DNA from: Pelagomonas calceolata
Taxonomy: Eukaryota > Sar > Pelagophyceae > Pelagomonadales > Pelagomonadaceae
Assembly: GCA_918797485.1 (NCBI GenBank)
Contig: CAKKNE010000002.1
Span: forward strand, 5,670,501 to 5,734,500
Direction: 5' to 3'
DNA: 64,000 nt
Position 1 is the stretch's first letter; every line of letters begins with the position of its first letter. Of this stretch, positions 42,897-54,900 are shown in pieces. The notes beneath the pieces are model-generated. The model was not told the origin of the DNA, did not search any database, and worked only from the letters and a program-made list of their open reading frames with translations. A program made the translations under genes and the position numbers.

Positions 42897-43763
42897 ATGG
42901 CCTCCTTCGCCGCCGCCTTCGCCGACGTCGCGCCAATCGAGCAGGACGACGGCCCGGCGCCCGTCTGCGCGATCGCGTACGCGCCGGAGTACGCGCGACT
43001 GATGGGCTTCTTCCGAGCTATTCTAGAAAGTAACGAGCGGAGCCCGAGGGTGCTGGAATTAACAGCTGCTTTAGCGGAGCACAATGCCGCCCACTATACC
43101 GTGTGGCACGTCCGCCGAGAATGCTTGTGGGCGCTGGCTTCGAATGATGCCAGCATCCTTACGGACGAGTTGCGCTACTCCGCGGAAGTAGCCAGAGAGA
43201 ACCCGAAAAATTATCAGATCTGGTACCACCGACGCGCATTGGTGGAAAAGATCGGGCAGGCCGCGGCGGCCGACGAGCTCGCATTGATCTCTACCGCGTT
43301 GCGAGACGACGCGAAGAACTACCACGCGTGGTCGAACCGCCTCTGGGTCCTCAAGACGTATGGTGGATGGGCCGGCGAGCTCGAATTTTGCACGGCTTTG
43401 CTCGATGCGGACGTCTACAACAACTCGGCCTGGAACCACTTGTATCAAGTCAAGGCGCAGCTGGGCTGCGACCCAGTGGAAGAGGTCCGTTCGACGCTGG
43501 AACGTTTAAATCATGCGCGCGAGAACGAATCCGCGTGGGTCTATGCGCTGGCCTTCGCGAAGTCTGATGAACGCGCGGCCGCGGCGCTGCTGGCGCACTG
43601 CGAAGGCGCTGAGGGCGTCCGATCTCAAATGGCGCTCGTGGAATTACTAAAGACGAGCGACCCGGGGCGCGCCTCTACAATCGCGCGGCGCCTCGCCGAG
43701 CTCGACGCGACGCGGGCGAGGTACTGGCGGCGGCGCGCGGAGGGGCTGGGTAATGGCACGTGA
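42897..43763 (+). CDS. FNTA: Protein farnesyltransferase/geranylgeranyltransferase type I alpha subunit
   Basis: A 288-residue protein. Prenyltransferase alpha repeats are clear: HNAAHYTVWHVRRECLWAL, ENPKNYQIWYHRRALVEKI, DDAKNYHAWSNRLWVLKTYG and DVYNNSAWNHLYQV, each with the W-x-x-R or N-x-x-W-x-x-R core. This subunit pairs with a beta subunit and contributes the peptide/isoprenoid interface for CaaX protein lipidation in the cytosol. Its length is somewhat short (family about 330-380) because the N-terminal proline-rich segment is reduced. The ATG at 42897 is the first in frame. Confidence 0.93.
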   Translation: MASFAAAFADVAPIEQDDGPAPVCAIAYAPEYARLMGFFRAILESNERSPRVLELTAALAEHNAAHYTVWHVRRECLWALASNDASILTDELRYSAEVARENPKNYQIWYHRRALVEKIGQAAAADELALISTALRDDAKNYHAWSNRLWVLKTYGGWAGELEFCTALLDADVYNNSAWNHLYQVKAQLGCDPVEEVRSTLERLNHARENESAWVYALAFAKSDERAAAALLAHCEGAEGVRSQMALVELLKTSDPGRASTIARRLAELDATRARYWRRRAEGLGNGT

Positions 43764-43875
43764 GATTTGAGAACCGTGATAGCCGTCGTCGCCTCCTCGG
43801 GAGCCAACACCCGGGGCGAACGGCGTATGGCCCACGGTATGGGGGCCCTAGCTCTAAGCAAAGAACGGACTAGGA

Positions 43876-46800
43876 CTAGGTACTTACGGGCGCCGGCGGC
43901 AGCGACCCATCGCCCGAGGGCATAAAATAGCCCGCCGCCTCGAGCGTCGACGCGTAGTGGTCCACGAGCCTCTGTAATTCTTGCGCCCGGGCATGCTGCC
44001 TAGCAACGACGGCCGGGTCCGGCCCCTTGTTGTCCCGCGCTCGTTCTTTCAATTGCATTTCCATCCTGTCCACTTGACTCCGCAACCTTCGATTACTCTC
44101 ACGCTGCCGCGTGATCTCTCTTATGAGAGCCATGTTGTTGGTCATCTGGCGCATGTTTTCCGCGGCCCTTTCATCCGCATCTCTCCGATAGTTCTCCTGC
44201 AGATCACTCAACATCCGTTTGAGATTGTCCTCGAGCCGCGCGAACTCCTCCTTGACACCTTTATCGACGCCCTCCCCACTATCGGCTTCGACGTACTGCG
44301 CGTGCTTCGCATATAACTCCTCCACACCTTTTTTGAGTTTCTCGGGGTCCTGGATGTCGTCCGCGCAGCAATGGAGTTCGGCCTTGAACCTTCTAATCAA
44401 AGATTGTTGATCCCCAATGACTCTCCTACCTTTCAAGATGCTTTTCTGGGTCGAATCGATCTTCGTCCGCAGTGTCCCAATCATGTTATCTAACTGGGCA
44501 TTCGACGCGTGATACTTTTCCAGTTCCCCATCCATATCTTTCACTTTACCCTTCATGGTAGAAATCTCCGCTTCCCGCGGCTCGATCTGCCTTTTGAGCT
44601 CTTTTATTTTATAATCCAAGACAAACTTAAATTTCTCCAATTCTTGGTTCTTCTTTTTCAGTTCATAAATCTTCTTCTCCCGGACGCCTATTTGATCATC
44701 TCGACTCTTAATAACTTCCTTCTCCTCGGCGATCTCCTTCTCGAGGGCCCGCATCGTCGCCTTCAGGTCCTCGGCCGTCTCGACCCTTTGTTTAATCTCC
44801 TCGGCGTGTTCCTCGAGCTGCTGGTTGATGACCGTGAACTTCTTCTTCATGATGCCGTTCTCTCCTTTGTAGCGTAGAGAGGCTTCTCTTTCGTCCGCGA
44901 GCTTCGCGTCGTACTTGCCTCTCAAGTTTTGAATCTCGACGTCGATGTCGTCGTCTAATTGAGATCTAGCTTCTAAGTGCTCCTTCCTTAAAGTCTCCCT
45001 TTGAGCTTCCAAATTCGCCCGCCTATTCTTATCCTCGGTCAACTTGCGTTCAAAGTCCTGCTGCAGCTCCGAAACATACGCCATATGATTTTCTTGTAAG
45101 GTACTCCGACGCTCGTCCCAGCGCTTTCTCGACATTTCCCGCTCTTTCTCGAGCTGGCCGTACCTCTCCACTTCGAGCATGATCTTTTGTTGGTAGGCAT
45201 TTTCTAGTTCTTGGAGAGCATGTCTATGGGTATCCTCCATGCGCCCGATGCGCTGCTCGCACTCGTCCGCGACCTCCTCTTTTTCTTCCCCGAGCAGTTG
45301 GTAACGCATGCGTTCCGCCTCGCGGTCTTGCTGGTACTTCTCGCCCACCTCCTTGAGCTTCTCGGACGAGGACATGTCCTTGAGTCTGAGTTGATACTCG
45401 TTGTGGAGCTGTAATTCTTCTAACTTGGACCGTTTCTCCTGGATGGCGAAGCGTCGCTCCTCCAGATCGGTTTTGGTCGCCATGACCTCGGAAGCGTATT
45501 TCAAGCCGCCAATCGCCTTGTCTTGTAATCCAGTCCTCTCGGCCTTTTCTACTTCGGCTTTCACGTCAAACACCAAGATGGAACCGTCTGAACCAGAACA
45601 GGCGAGCACACGGCCGTCCCTCGTACTTCTCAGACGAGTCATCTCCGCACCGACGGCGGCGTACTCCAGAAAGTCACCGGTCAAAGGGTGCGCGTACGCT
45701 CGCAAACTCCCGGGCTTGCCCTGATTACACGTACCCGCGTAGATCGTATCGTCTTTCAGTACTAAATGACCTAACAATGAGCCTTGCCCGTCCAATTGTT
45801 TCGTGGGCGTGATGTCCGGCCGCGCGAACTCCTTCAGTATGTTATCCGACCCCACAGAAAAGATCGCATCCTTGGCTACCACAACATCTAAGTACGCCGA
45901 TCCCTTCTGGACGAACTCCCCGAGCCTCTTCCCGTCGGCCCACTCCCAGACATATATGGCGCCGTCGGCGCCTCCGGTGGCTAATGTAGAGTCGCCGTCG
46001 CCGAACCTCAGACTCTTGACCTTCGAGCTATGGCCTCGCAAATCAGCTAACTTCGACCCATCATAGAAATCATAGACCGAAACGGCGGTACCGTTCGCCG
46101 CCGCGAAAAATTGCCCGCCCTCCGAGAAGCGCACCTCCCTGCATTGCTTGACGTTTATTTCTCTGTAGACCCTCAGATCGTCGACCAACAAATGGGCCAA
46201 CCTTATCTTGTCGTTAAATCCAATGGCGCAATGCAGACCGGACGGGTGGAAGGCGATGGACAGCGGGTCCTCGGCGAAGGCTTTGACGAGTTCCGCCTCT
46301 CTTGTGACATAATTCCACGTTCGTACAGTTTTGTCTTCGCCGCACGTTATGATTAATGGTTTTCTAGCGCAGACATCTAGACCCGTAACGGCTCCTCGGA
46401 AATGGGAAGGCATGACCAAGTCCGGCTCCTTGCGTTTGCCGCCGCCGGCGTCTTCTAGTGATATAATAGAGCACTGCCGATCACTCGTGACGCAGGCGCA
46501 CTCGAGCTCGTCCGGTCTATTCGTGAGGGAGATGACGGGCGACGTCGAGATGGAAACCACAAAGTTCGGGGCGAATAACGTACAAAGGTCGTCCGACGCA
46601 CCGGGGCCGAACGCGTGCACGCTGCCCAACTGGGAGCCGCAGACCAGCCCGCGCGCGAGCGGCGCCACGCTCGCCACGCCGCCCTCGACCTCAATGTCGA
46701 GTTTACACGCGTACTGGCAGGCCTCGTAGATGAGTAGCGCACCCGTGGACGTGCCGGCGACGACGCGATGCTCGGAGTGCGTCAGCCAGCAGTGGCACCG

Positions 46801-47415
46801 TAGTTCTCCTTCTATGACTTCGGTGCAGGGCGGCAACGGTCTTAATTCCTCAGCGGCGCCCTCGCTCGGCGCCCCCGCGCGGCAGAATCGCAGACCGTCG
46901 CCCGCCAAGCAGGAGACGACCCGGTCTAGTGGCGAGTGCCTCAAATCAACATACGTAGACGCGTTCGGCTCCACCAACGACGTAGTGGCGAGGACCTTAC
47001 CTGAGGAACAGGACCACGACGCGAGCACCAGCGCCTTCGAACCGAGCGCCAGCACATTGTCATCATCTAAACCAAAACATAAAGCTTCGTAGGCCGAGCA
47101 GGCGACGTCGGGTCTTTCTAGAGTTTTCTTCCTTCGTAGAGTCGCAACATCATAAACTTTGACTGTCGCGCGGTCCGCGGCCTCGGCGACCGCAACACTC
47201 AGCCGCGACGGCGACAGGGCTATCGACGTGAAGCCCCCGCCGCCGTCGGCCGACCCGGCCACGAACCTCTGGGAGTTCTTGTCCCACTGGCTTCGCGCGC
47301 CGTAGAGGACGACGGCGTGGCCCGCCGTGTATATCAATGTTTCGTTGTCCGTCCAGCCGGCGCAGCCTCCTATATTTGTGTTCAGGCCCCAGGCGTGGCG
47401 GTGGGCGAGCGCCAT
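43876..47415 (-). CDS. CFAP57: CFAP57/WDR65 cilia and flagella protein (WD40 + coiled coil)
   Basis: A 1179-residue protein. The N-terminal half is two WD40 propellers (GLNTNIGGCAGWTDNETLIY at the start, later RGAVTGLDVCARKPLIITCG, GHSSKVKSLRFGDGDSTLAT). From about residue 640 the chain is coiled coil (ELQLHNEYQLRLKDMSSSEK, many heptads to about 1150). The order, the length and the short start before the first propeller match CFAP57, which docks the inner-arm dynein g/d subset and the regulatory complex on axonemal doublets. It shows the organism can build a motile flagellum or keeps the gene. One exon; the ATG at 47415 starts right at the propeller. Confidence 0.92.
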   Translation of the reverse strand: MALAHRHAWGLNTNIGGCAGWTDNETLIYTAGHAVVLYGARSQWDKNSQRFVAGSADGGGGFTSIALSPSRLSVAVAEAADRATVKVYDVATLRRKKTLERPDVACSAYEALCFGLDDDNVLALGSKALVLASWSCSSGKVLATTSLVEPNASTYVDLRHSPLDRVVSCLAGDGLRFCRAGAPSEGAAEELRPLPPCTEVIEGELRCHCWLTHSEHRVVAGTSTGALLIYEACQYACKLDIEVEGGVASVAPLARGLVCGSQLGSVHAFGPGASDDLCTLFAPNFVVSISTSPVISLTNRPDELECACVTSDRQCSIISLEDAGGGKRKEPDLVMPSHFRGAVTGLDVCARKPLIITCGEDKTVRTWNYVTREAELVKAFAEDPLSIAFHPSGLHCAIGFNDKIRLAHLLVDDLRVYREINVKQCREVRFSEGGQFFAAANGTAVSVYDFYDGSKLADLRGHSSKVKSLRFGDGDSTLATGGADGAIYVWEWADGKRLGEFVQKGSAYLDVVVAKDAIFSVGSDNILKEFARPDITPTKQLDGQGSLLGHLVLKDDTIYAGTCNQGKPGSLRAYAHPLTGDFLEYAAVGAEMTRLRSTRDGRVLACSGSDGSILVFDVKAEVEKAERTGLQDKAIGGLKYASEVMATKTDLEERRFAIQEKRSKLEELQLHNEYQLRLKDMSSSEKLKEVGEKYQQDREAERMRYQLLGEEKEEVADECEQRIGRMEDTHRHALQELENAYQQKIMLEVERYGQLEKEREMSRKRWDERRSTLQENHMAYVSELQQDFERKLTEDKNRRANLEAQRETLRKEHLEARSQLDDDIDVEIQNLRGKYDAKLADEREASLRYKGENGIMKKKFTVINQQLEEHAEEIKQRVETAEDLKATMRALEKEIAEEKEVIKSRDDQIGVREKKIYELKKKNQELEKFKFVLDYKIKELKRQIEPREAEISTMKGKVKDMDGELEKYHASNAQLDNMIGTLRTKIDSTQKSILKGRRVIGDQQSLIRRFKAELHCCADDIQDPEKLKKGVEELYAKHAQYVEADSGEGVDKGVKEEFARLEDNLKRMLSDLQENYRRDADERAAENMRQMTNNMALIREITRQRESNRRLRSQVDRMEMQLKERARDNKGPDPAVVARQHARAQELQRLVDHYASTLEAAGYFMPSGDGSLPPAPVST

Positions 47416-48210
47416 CCTCTATCGGTCGGCGGGGGGGCTGCCCCGGGCTCGGCGCCGGTGGTGGCTTTGGATCTAGCGCGGCGTGCGCGCGAGGCTGCCT
47501 TCCGCCGCGAGCGCTCTCGCGCAGAGTGCTTGCTCTTCGTCTGGGCCGTGGGCGCGCCTCGACGGCGTAAAAGTGCCGGGCGCTGGGCCGCCTAGCTCTA
47601 GTGCCGGGAGTTACAAGGCCCGTGCGGGTTGCGCCACCGCCGCCCGCGTGCGCCCTCCCGCACGTCGTGGGGCCGGGGCCGCGGCGCCTCCATCAAAAGT
47701 CCGAGGTCCCCGCGACGCCTCGCCCGAGAGCCTCCCCGACGCCCAACCGCCGGGGGACCGCGCGCGGGGGAGGGAACCCAAGCAAGCCTCAGCGACAAAA
47801 GACTTACACCCTACGTAGCGCCACGCGCGGACCTGCGCGCGTGTCGCAGCGATTTTGACCCGCGCCCCCTCGGTAATGGGGACGGCCCCGTTTTGGCGGC
47901 GCGCGCGGGTTGATTAGACGAGCGGTCGCTCTGGCAACCGTTTACATAAAAGTTGGACGTACGACCATATAAGGAGGTCGCCATCTGCTGGGGTTCAGTT
48001 GCGAAGTTGTATCAAGGAGGACGCGGCGCCGCGGACCTGCGCGCGACATATGTTATGGTGAACAACGGACGCCGCGGCTCCACGAACAAGACAAAGGTCG
48101 TCGGAGTTTAATTAAAAACTAAGGCATCACGGTGGATAGAGTCATGTAGTATACAAAATTTCGTCACGCGACAGATGAAAAAAAACGAAGACGCCGCTCC
48201 ACGAACCTCA
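47416..48210. other. Long spacer upstream of CFAP57
   Basis: 795 bp. The CFAP57-proximal half is GC-rich and holds a degenerate promoter-like stretch (CCTAGCTCTAGTGCCGGGAG at 47591). The distal part (about 47900-48190) is an AT-richer island with TACATAAAAGTTGG and a repeat of CGCGGACCTGCGCGCG (near 47826 and 48033). I see no protein gene; an RNA gene in the AT-rich island cannot be excluded. Confidence 0.35.
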
Positions 48211-48588
48211 CTAGCTCTCCTCGATGTCCCAGACCACCGCTCTTTCAGCTAACCCCGCTCTTTCTAACTCCAGCACGTCCCGGATGTCCATGCGCGCGGG
48301 ATGCTGCGGCGACGCCTCTCTGGCATCATCGACCTCGCCCAACAACACGATGGAGTCGCCCCGCACGACATACAGGCCCAGCGGCGCGTCGCCGTAGACG
48401 GCGTTCACGCCCTCCTTCGCCGGGATGACGACGCGCCGCTCGACCGCGTCCTCTAGAACAACATTCGAGAACTGGTCGAAGGACCGCATGACGCCCACGA
48501 GGTTGCGGCCGTCCCGCAGAATCACGAGGACGCGCTTGTCCAACTGGTCCACGAGCGACGCCGCCGCGGGCAGCACCAGGCCCGCCAT
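48211..48588 (-). CDS. LSM1: LSm1, cytoplasmic mRNA-decay Sm-like protein
   Basis: A 125-residue protein from the ATG at 48588. Sm1 motif: LVDQLDKRVLVILRDGRNLVGVMRSFDQFSNVVLEDAVERRVV. Sm2 motif: GLYVVRGDSIVLLGEVDD. The FDQFxNxVLxDxxER stretch and VRGDSIVLLGEVD are specific for LSm1, which heads the LSm1-7 ring that binds 3' ends of deadenylated mRNA and promotes decapping. The in-frame region upstream of 48588 lacks conservation. One exon. Confidence 0.93.
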   Translation of the reverse strand: MAGLVLPAAASLVDQLDKRVLVILRDGRNLVGVMRSFDQFSNVVLEDAVERRVVIPAKEGVNAVYGDAPLGLYVVRGDSIVLLGEVDDAREASPQHPARMDIRDVLELERAGLAERAVVWDIEES

Positions 48589-48971
48589 GCGCTCGCACCG
48601 CTGCTTCCGTGCACGGCTCGCGGTGCTGCGAGGCCAGCCGGCACAGCGGTATCTCTCAACACGATCCGACGCTGCGGAGCGCACGCAGGTGCGCCAAAAA
48701 ACGCGCCGCCGCCGCGCGAGGCAGCCAAAAAACCCGTTTAGTAGCTTTGCTTTTTTGGCGTGTTTTTGCTCCTATCCCTCGCGGGGGCGCCTCGGCCGCG
48801 CTCCAACCGCTCCCGAGCCCTCAAAACCAAATGCAACCAAATCGATTCCGTCCAAAACGCGCTGTCGGCACAGCGGTCCCAACACCGGTGCTCGTCATCG
48901 GCGGACTCCGAATCACGGTGCAAACCCTGAAATGCTGCCCCCGGGCAGGGATTCGACATGAGCGGCTGCCG
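48589..48971. other. Divergent spacer between LSm1 and the giant surface protein gene
   Basis: 383 bp. The giant-gene frame is open through here on the plus strand, but without hydrophobic leader or repeats and with weak codon bias, so I treat it as 5' UTR and promoter. No strong promoter module is present. Confidence 0.4.
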
Positions 48972-51900
48972 ATGCTATTAATAAACCTGCTCGCGTGCTG
49001 CGCTGCGCGCGGCGCCGCGGCCGCCGCGGCCGGCGGCGCGCGCGAGCCGCCGATCGGGCGGCGCCTAGACGTTCCGGGCGTGCCGACTCCCTTGCCGACG
49101 ACGAACGCGACCGTAGCCGCAAATGCGACCAATTCTGTAAACGCGACGCCGACGGCCGCGCCGTCCCCTGCACCGACGCCGAACGCGACCGTAGCCGCAA
49201 ATGCGACCAATTCTGTAAACGCGACGCCGACGGCCGCGCCGTCCCCTGCACCGACGCCGAACGCGACCGTAGCCGCAAATGCGACCAATTCTGTAAACGC
49301 GACGCCGACGGCCGCGCCGTCCCCTGCACCGACGCCGAACGCGACCGTAGCCGCAAATGCGACCAATTCTGTAACGCGACGCCGACGGCCGCGCCGCGCC
49401 CCTGCACCGACGCCGAACGCGACCGTAGCCGCAAATGCGACCAATTCTGTAAACGCGACGCCCGACGGCCGCGCCGTCCCTGCACCGACGCCGAACGCGA
49501 CCGTAGCCGCAAATGCGACCAATTCTGTAACGCGACGCCGACGGCCGCGCCGTCCCTGCACCGACGCCGAACGCGACCGTAGCCGCAAATGCGACCAATT
49601 CTGTAAACGCGACGCCGACGGCCGCGCCGTCCCCTGCACCGACGCCGAACGCGACCGTAGCCGCAAATGCGACCAATTCTGTAAACGCGACGCCGACGGC
49701 CGCGCCGTCCCCTGCACCGACGCCGAACGCGACCGTAGCCGCAAATGCGACCAATTCTGTAAACGCGACGCCGACGGCCGCGCCGTCCCCTGCACCGACG
49801 CCGAACGCGACCGTAGCCGCAAATGCGACCAATTCTGTAAACGCGACGCCGACGGCCGCGCCGTCCCCTGCACCGACGCCGAACGCGACCGTAGCGCAAA
49901 TGCGACCAATTCTGTAACGCGACGCCGACGGCGCGCCGTCCCTGCACCGACGCCGAACGCGACCGTAGCCGCAAATGCGACCAATTCTGTAAACGCGACG
50001 CCGACGGCCGCGCCGTCCCCTGCACCGACGCCGAACGCGACCGTAGCCGCAAATGCGACCAATTCTGTAAACGCGACGCCGACGGCCGCGCCGTCCCCTG
50101 CACCGACGCCGAACGCGACCGTAGCCGCAAATGCGACCAATTCTGTAAACGCGACGCCGACGGCCGCGCCGTCTGCTGTACCGACGCCGGTGCCGACCCC
50201 TCCGCCCTCGCTCTCGCCGACGCTCACGTCGGCGCCGACGGCGCACGAGTACGAGGACAACCTCGTGGCCTACTACCCGATGACGCACGGCAAGCTGGAC
50301 GACGCCCACACGAAATTCCACGGCAAGGCATGGAGGCCCGAGCAACCTGACGTTCCCGATTCCATGATGGTTGCCGCGGATCTGCGGCAGACCGACGCGC
50401 GCGACGGTCCCCAGGGCGACGCGGTGGCGCTCAACAAGAGCTTTTACGAGTACATCGAGCTGCCCGACAACGTGACGAGGTCCATCTCCGGGGACCGGCC
50501 GAGGACGGTCTGTCTCTGGGCGCGGATCGACAAGTGGAAGAACGCCCGGATCTTCGAGTACGGCAGAAAGGCGCCCCAGGGAGAGCTGTTCGGCCTGCGC
50601 ACCTGGAACGTCCCGGGCGAGTTTGCGGTCGAAGCGCCATGGAACGTTCGGAACCATTGGGACAATCGAAACGTCAACCTGAGCACGAACGTCAGCATAA
50701 CGCAGGCGCCGACGCCATCGCCGACGACGCCTCAGCCGACGCTGGAACCAGGCATGAGCCGCCGACTTGACGCCACCGGCGAGACTACGGCGGCCCCCAC
50801 GCCGCAGAGCCCGTGGGTGGAAACGTGGCACCACTACTGCGTGACGTACGCCGCGGAGCCGCACCCGAAGGAGAAGGATCGGTACCTCCCAGGGAACGTG
50901 ACCCTCTACGTGGACGGCCGCAAGGAGGGGTTCTGGAAGAACGCGACCGTCAACACGAGCCTCGGCTCGCCGCTCTACATCGGCGCGGACATCCACGGCT
51001 CCAAAACGCTCGATGGGGCCGTGGACGAGGTGTACGTCTACGACAAGGCTCTGGAGGCCTGGCAGGTCGAGGTGCTCCACGGCATCCTCAGTCCGCCGCC
51101 GACGGCCGCGCCGTCTGCTGTACCGACGCCGGTGCCGACCCCTCCGCCCTCGCTCTCGCCGACGCTCACGTCGGCGCCGACGACGCACGAGTACGAGGAC
51201 AACCTCGTGGCCTACTACCCGATGACGCACGGCAAGCTGGACGACGCCCACACGAAATTCCACGGCAAGGCATGGAGGCCCGAGCAACCTGACGTTCCCG
51301 ATTCCATGATGGTTGCCGCGGATCTGCGGCAGACCGACGCGCGCGACGGTCCCCAGGGCGACGCGGTGGCGCTCAACAAGAGCTTTTACGAGTACATCGA
51401 GCTGCCCGACAACGTGACGAGGTCCATCTCCGGGGACCGGCCGAGGACGGTCTGTCTCTGGGCGCGGATCGACAAGTGGAAGAACGCCCGGATCTTCGAG
51501 TACGGCAGAAAGGCGCCCCAGGGAGAGCTGTTCGGCCTGCGCACCTGGAACGTCCCGGGCGAGTTTGCGGTCGAAGTGCCATGGAACGTTCGGAACCATT
51601 GGGACAATCGAAACGTCAACCTGAGCACGAACGTCAGCATAACGCAGGCGCCCGACGCCATCGCCGACGACGCTCAGCCGACGCTGGAACCAGGCATGAG
51701 CCGCCGACTTGACGCCACCGGCGAGACTACGGCGGCCCCCACGCCGCAGAGCCCGTGGGTGGAAACGTGGCACCACTACTGCGTGACGTACGCCGCGGAG
51801 CCGCACCCGAAGGAGAAGGATCGGTACCTCCCAGGGAACGTGACCCTCTACGTGGACGGCCGCAAGGAGGGGTTCTGGAAGAACGCGACCGTCAACACGA

Positions 51901-54900
51901 GCCTCGGCTCGCCGCTCTACATCGGCGCGGACATCCACGGCTCCAAAACGCTCGATGGGGCCGTGGGACGAGGTGTACGTCACGACAAGGCTCTGGAGCC
52001 TGGCAGGTCGAGGTGCTCCACGGCATCCTCAGTCCGCCGCCGACGGCGCGCCGTCTGCTGTACCGACGCCGGTGCCGACCCCTCCGCCCTCGCTCGCCGA
52101 CGCTCACGTCGGCGCCGACGACGACGCCAGTACGAGGACAACCTCGTGGCCTACTACCCGATGACGCACGGCAAGCTGGACGACGCCCACACGAAATTCC
52201 ACGGCAAGGCATGGAGGCCCGAGCAACCTGACGTTCCCGATTCCATGATGGTTGCCGCGGATCTGCGGCAGACCGACGCGCGCGACGGTCCCGAGGGCGC
52301 CGCGGTGGCGCTCAACAAGAGCTTTTACGAGTACATCGAGCTGCCCGACAACGTGACGAGGTCCATCTCCGGGGACCGGCCGAGGACGGTCTGTCTCTGG
52401 GCGCGGATCGACAAGTGGAAGAACGCCCGGATCTTCGAGTACGGCAGAAAGGCGCCCCAGGGAGAGCTGTTCGGCCTGCGCACCTGGAACGTCCCGGGCG
52501 AGTTTGCGGTCGAAGTGCCATGGAACGTTCGGAACCATTGGGACAATCGAAACGTCAACCTGAGCACGAACGTCAGCATAACGCAGGCGCCGACGCCATC
52601 GCCCCGCGCCTCAGCCGACGCTGGAACCAGGCATGAGCCGCCGACTTGACGCCACCGGCGAGACTACGGCGGCCCCCACGCCGCAGAGCCCGTGGGTGGA
52701 AACGTGGCACCACTACTGCGTGGACGACGCCGCGGAGCCGCACCCGAAGGGAGGAAGGATCGGTACCTCCCAGGGAACGTGACCCTACGTGGACGGCCGC
52801 AAGGAGGGGTTCTGGAAGAACGCGACCGTCAACACGAGCCTCGGCTCGCCGCTCTACATCGGCGCGGACATCCCGCCCAAAACGCTCGATGGGGCCGTGG
52901 ACGAGGTGTACGCGTCTACGACAAGGCTCTGGCGCCTGGCAGGTCGAGGTGCTCCACGGCATCCTCAGTCCGCCGCCGACGGCCGCGCCGTCTGCTGTAC
53001 CGACGCCGGTGCCGACCCCTCCGCCCTCGCTCTCGCCGACGCTCACGCCGGCGCCGACGACGCCGCCAGTACGAGGACAACCTCGTGGCCTACTACCCGA
53101 TGACGCACGGCAAGCTGGACGACGCCCACACGAAATTCCACGGCAAGGCATGGAGGCCCGAGCAACCTGGCGTTCCCGATTCCATGATGGTTGCCGCGGA
53201 TCTGCGGCAGACCGACGCGCGCGACGGTCCCCAGGGCGACGCGGTGGCGCTCAACAAGAGCTTTTACGAGTACATCGAGCTGCCCGACAACGTGACGAGG
53301 TCCATCTCCGGGGACCGGCCGAGGACGGTCTGTCTCTGGGCGCGGATCGACAAGTGGAAGAACGCCCGGATCTTCGAGTACGGCAGAAAGGCGCCCCAGG
53401 GAGAGCTGTTCGGCCTGCGCACCTGGAACGTCCCGGGCGAGTTTGCGGTCGAAGCGCCATGGAACGTTCGGAACCATTGGGACAATCGAAACGTCAACCT
53501 GAGCACGAACGTCAGCATAACGCAGGCGCCGACGCCATCGCCGACGACGCCTCAGCCGACGCTGGAACCAGGCATGAGCCGCCGACTTGACGCCACCGGC
53601 GAGACTACGGCGGCCCCCACGCCGCAGAGCCCGTGGGTGGAAACGTGGCACCACTACTGCGTGACGTACGCCGCGGAGCCGCACCCGAAGGAGAAGGATC
53701 GGTACCTCCCAGGGAACGTGACCCCCACGTGGACGGCCGCAAGGAGGGGTTCTGGAAGAACGCGACCGTCAACACGAGCCTCGGCTCGCCGCTCTACATC
53801 GGCGCGGACATCCCGCCCAAAACGCTCGATGGGGCCGTGGGACGAGGTGTACGTCTACGACAAGGCTCTGGAGGCCTGGCAGGTCGAGGTGCTCCACGGC
53901 ATCCTCAGTCCGCCGCCGACGGCCGCGCCGTCTGCTGTACCGACGCCGGTGCCGACCCCTCCGCCCTCGCGCTCGCCGACGCTCACGCCGGGCGCCGACG
54001 ACGCACGAGTACGAGGACAACCTCGTGGCCTACTACCCGATGACGCACGGCAAGCTGGACGACGCCCACACGAAATTCCACGGCAAGGCATGGAGGCCCG
54101 AGCAACCTGACGTTCCCGATTCCATGATGGTTGCCGCGGATCTGCGGCAGACCCGCGCGCGACGGTCCCGAGGGCGCCGCGGTGGCGCTCAACAAGAGCT
54201 TTACAGTACATCGAGCTGCCCGACAACGTGACGAGGTCCATCTCCGGGGACCGGCCGAGGACGGTCTGTCTCTGGGCGCGGATCGACAAGTGGAAGAACG
54301 CCCGGATCTTCGAGTACGGCAGAAAGGCGCCCCAGGGAGAGCTGTTCGGCCTGCGCACCTGGAACGTCCCGGGCGAGTTTGCGGTCGAAGTGCCATGGAA
54401 CGTTCGGAACCATTGGGACAATCGAAACGTCAACCTGAGCACGAACGTCAGCATAACGCAGGCGCCGACGCCATCGCCGACGACGCCTCAGCCGACGCTG
54501 GAACCAGGCATGAGCCGCCGACTTGACGCCACCGGCGAGACTACGGCGGCCCCCACGCCGCAGAGCCCGTGGGTGGAAACGTGGCACCACTACTGCGTGA
54601 CGTACGCCGCGGAGCCGCACCCGAAGGAGAAGGATCGGTACCTCCCAGGGAACGTGACCCTCTACGTGGACGGCCGCAAGGAGGGGTTCTGGAAGAACGC
54701 GACCGTCAACACGAGCCTCGGCTCGCCGCTCTACATCGGCGCGGACATCCACGGCTCCAAAACGCTCGATGGGGCCGTGGACGAGGTGTACGTCTACGAC
54801 AAGGCTCTGGAGGCCTGGCAGGTCGAGGTGCTCCACGGCATCCTCAGTCCGCCGCCGACGGCCGCGCCGTCTGCTGTACCGACGCCGGTGCCGACCCCTC

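Noticed and set aside
47900-48190. AT-rich island as a small nuclear RNA gene
   Set aside because: No recognised snRNA motif (Sm site, conserved loops) could be identified by eye.
49065-51983. Very long open frames on the minus strand and in a second plus frame across the repeats
   Set aside because: They are shadows of a 78-bp repeat and of GC-rich codons; they lack domains, leaders and codon bias, while the plus main frame has LamG domains.
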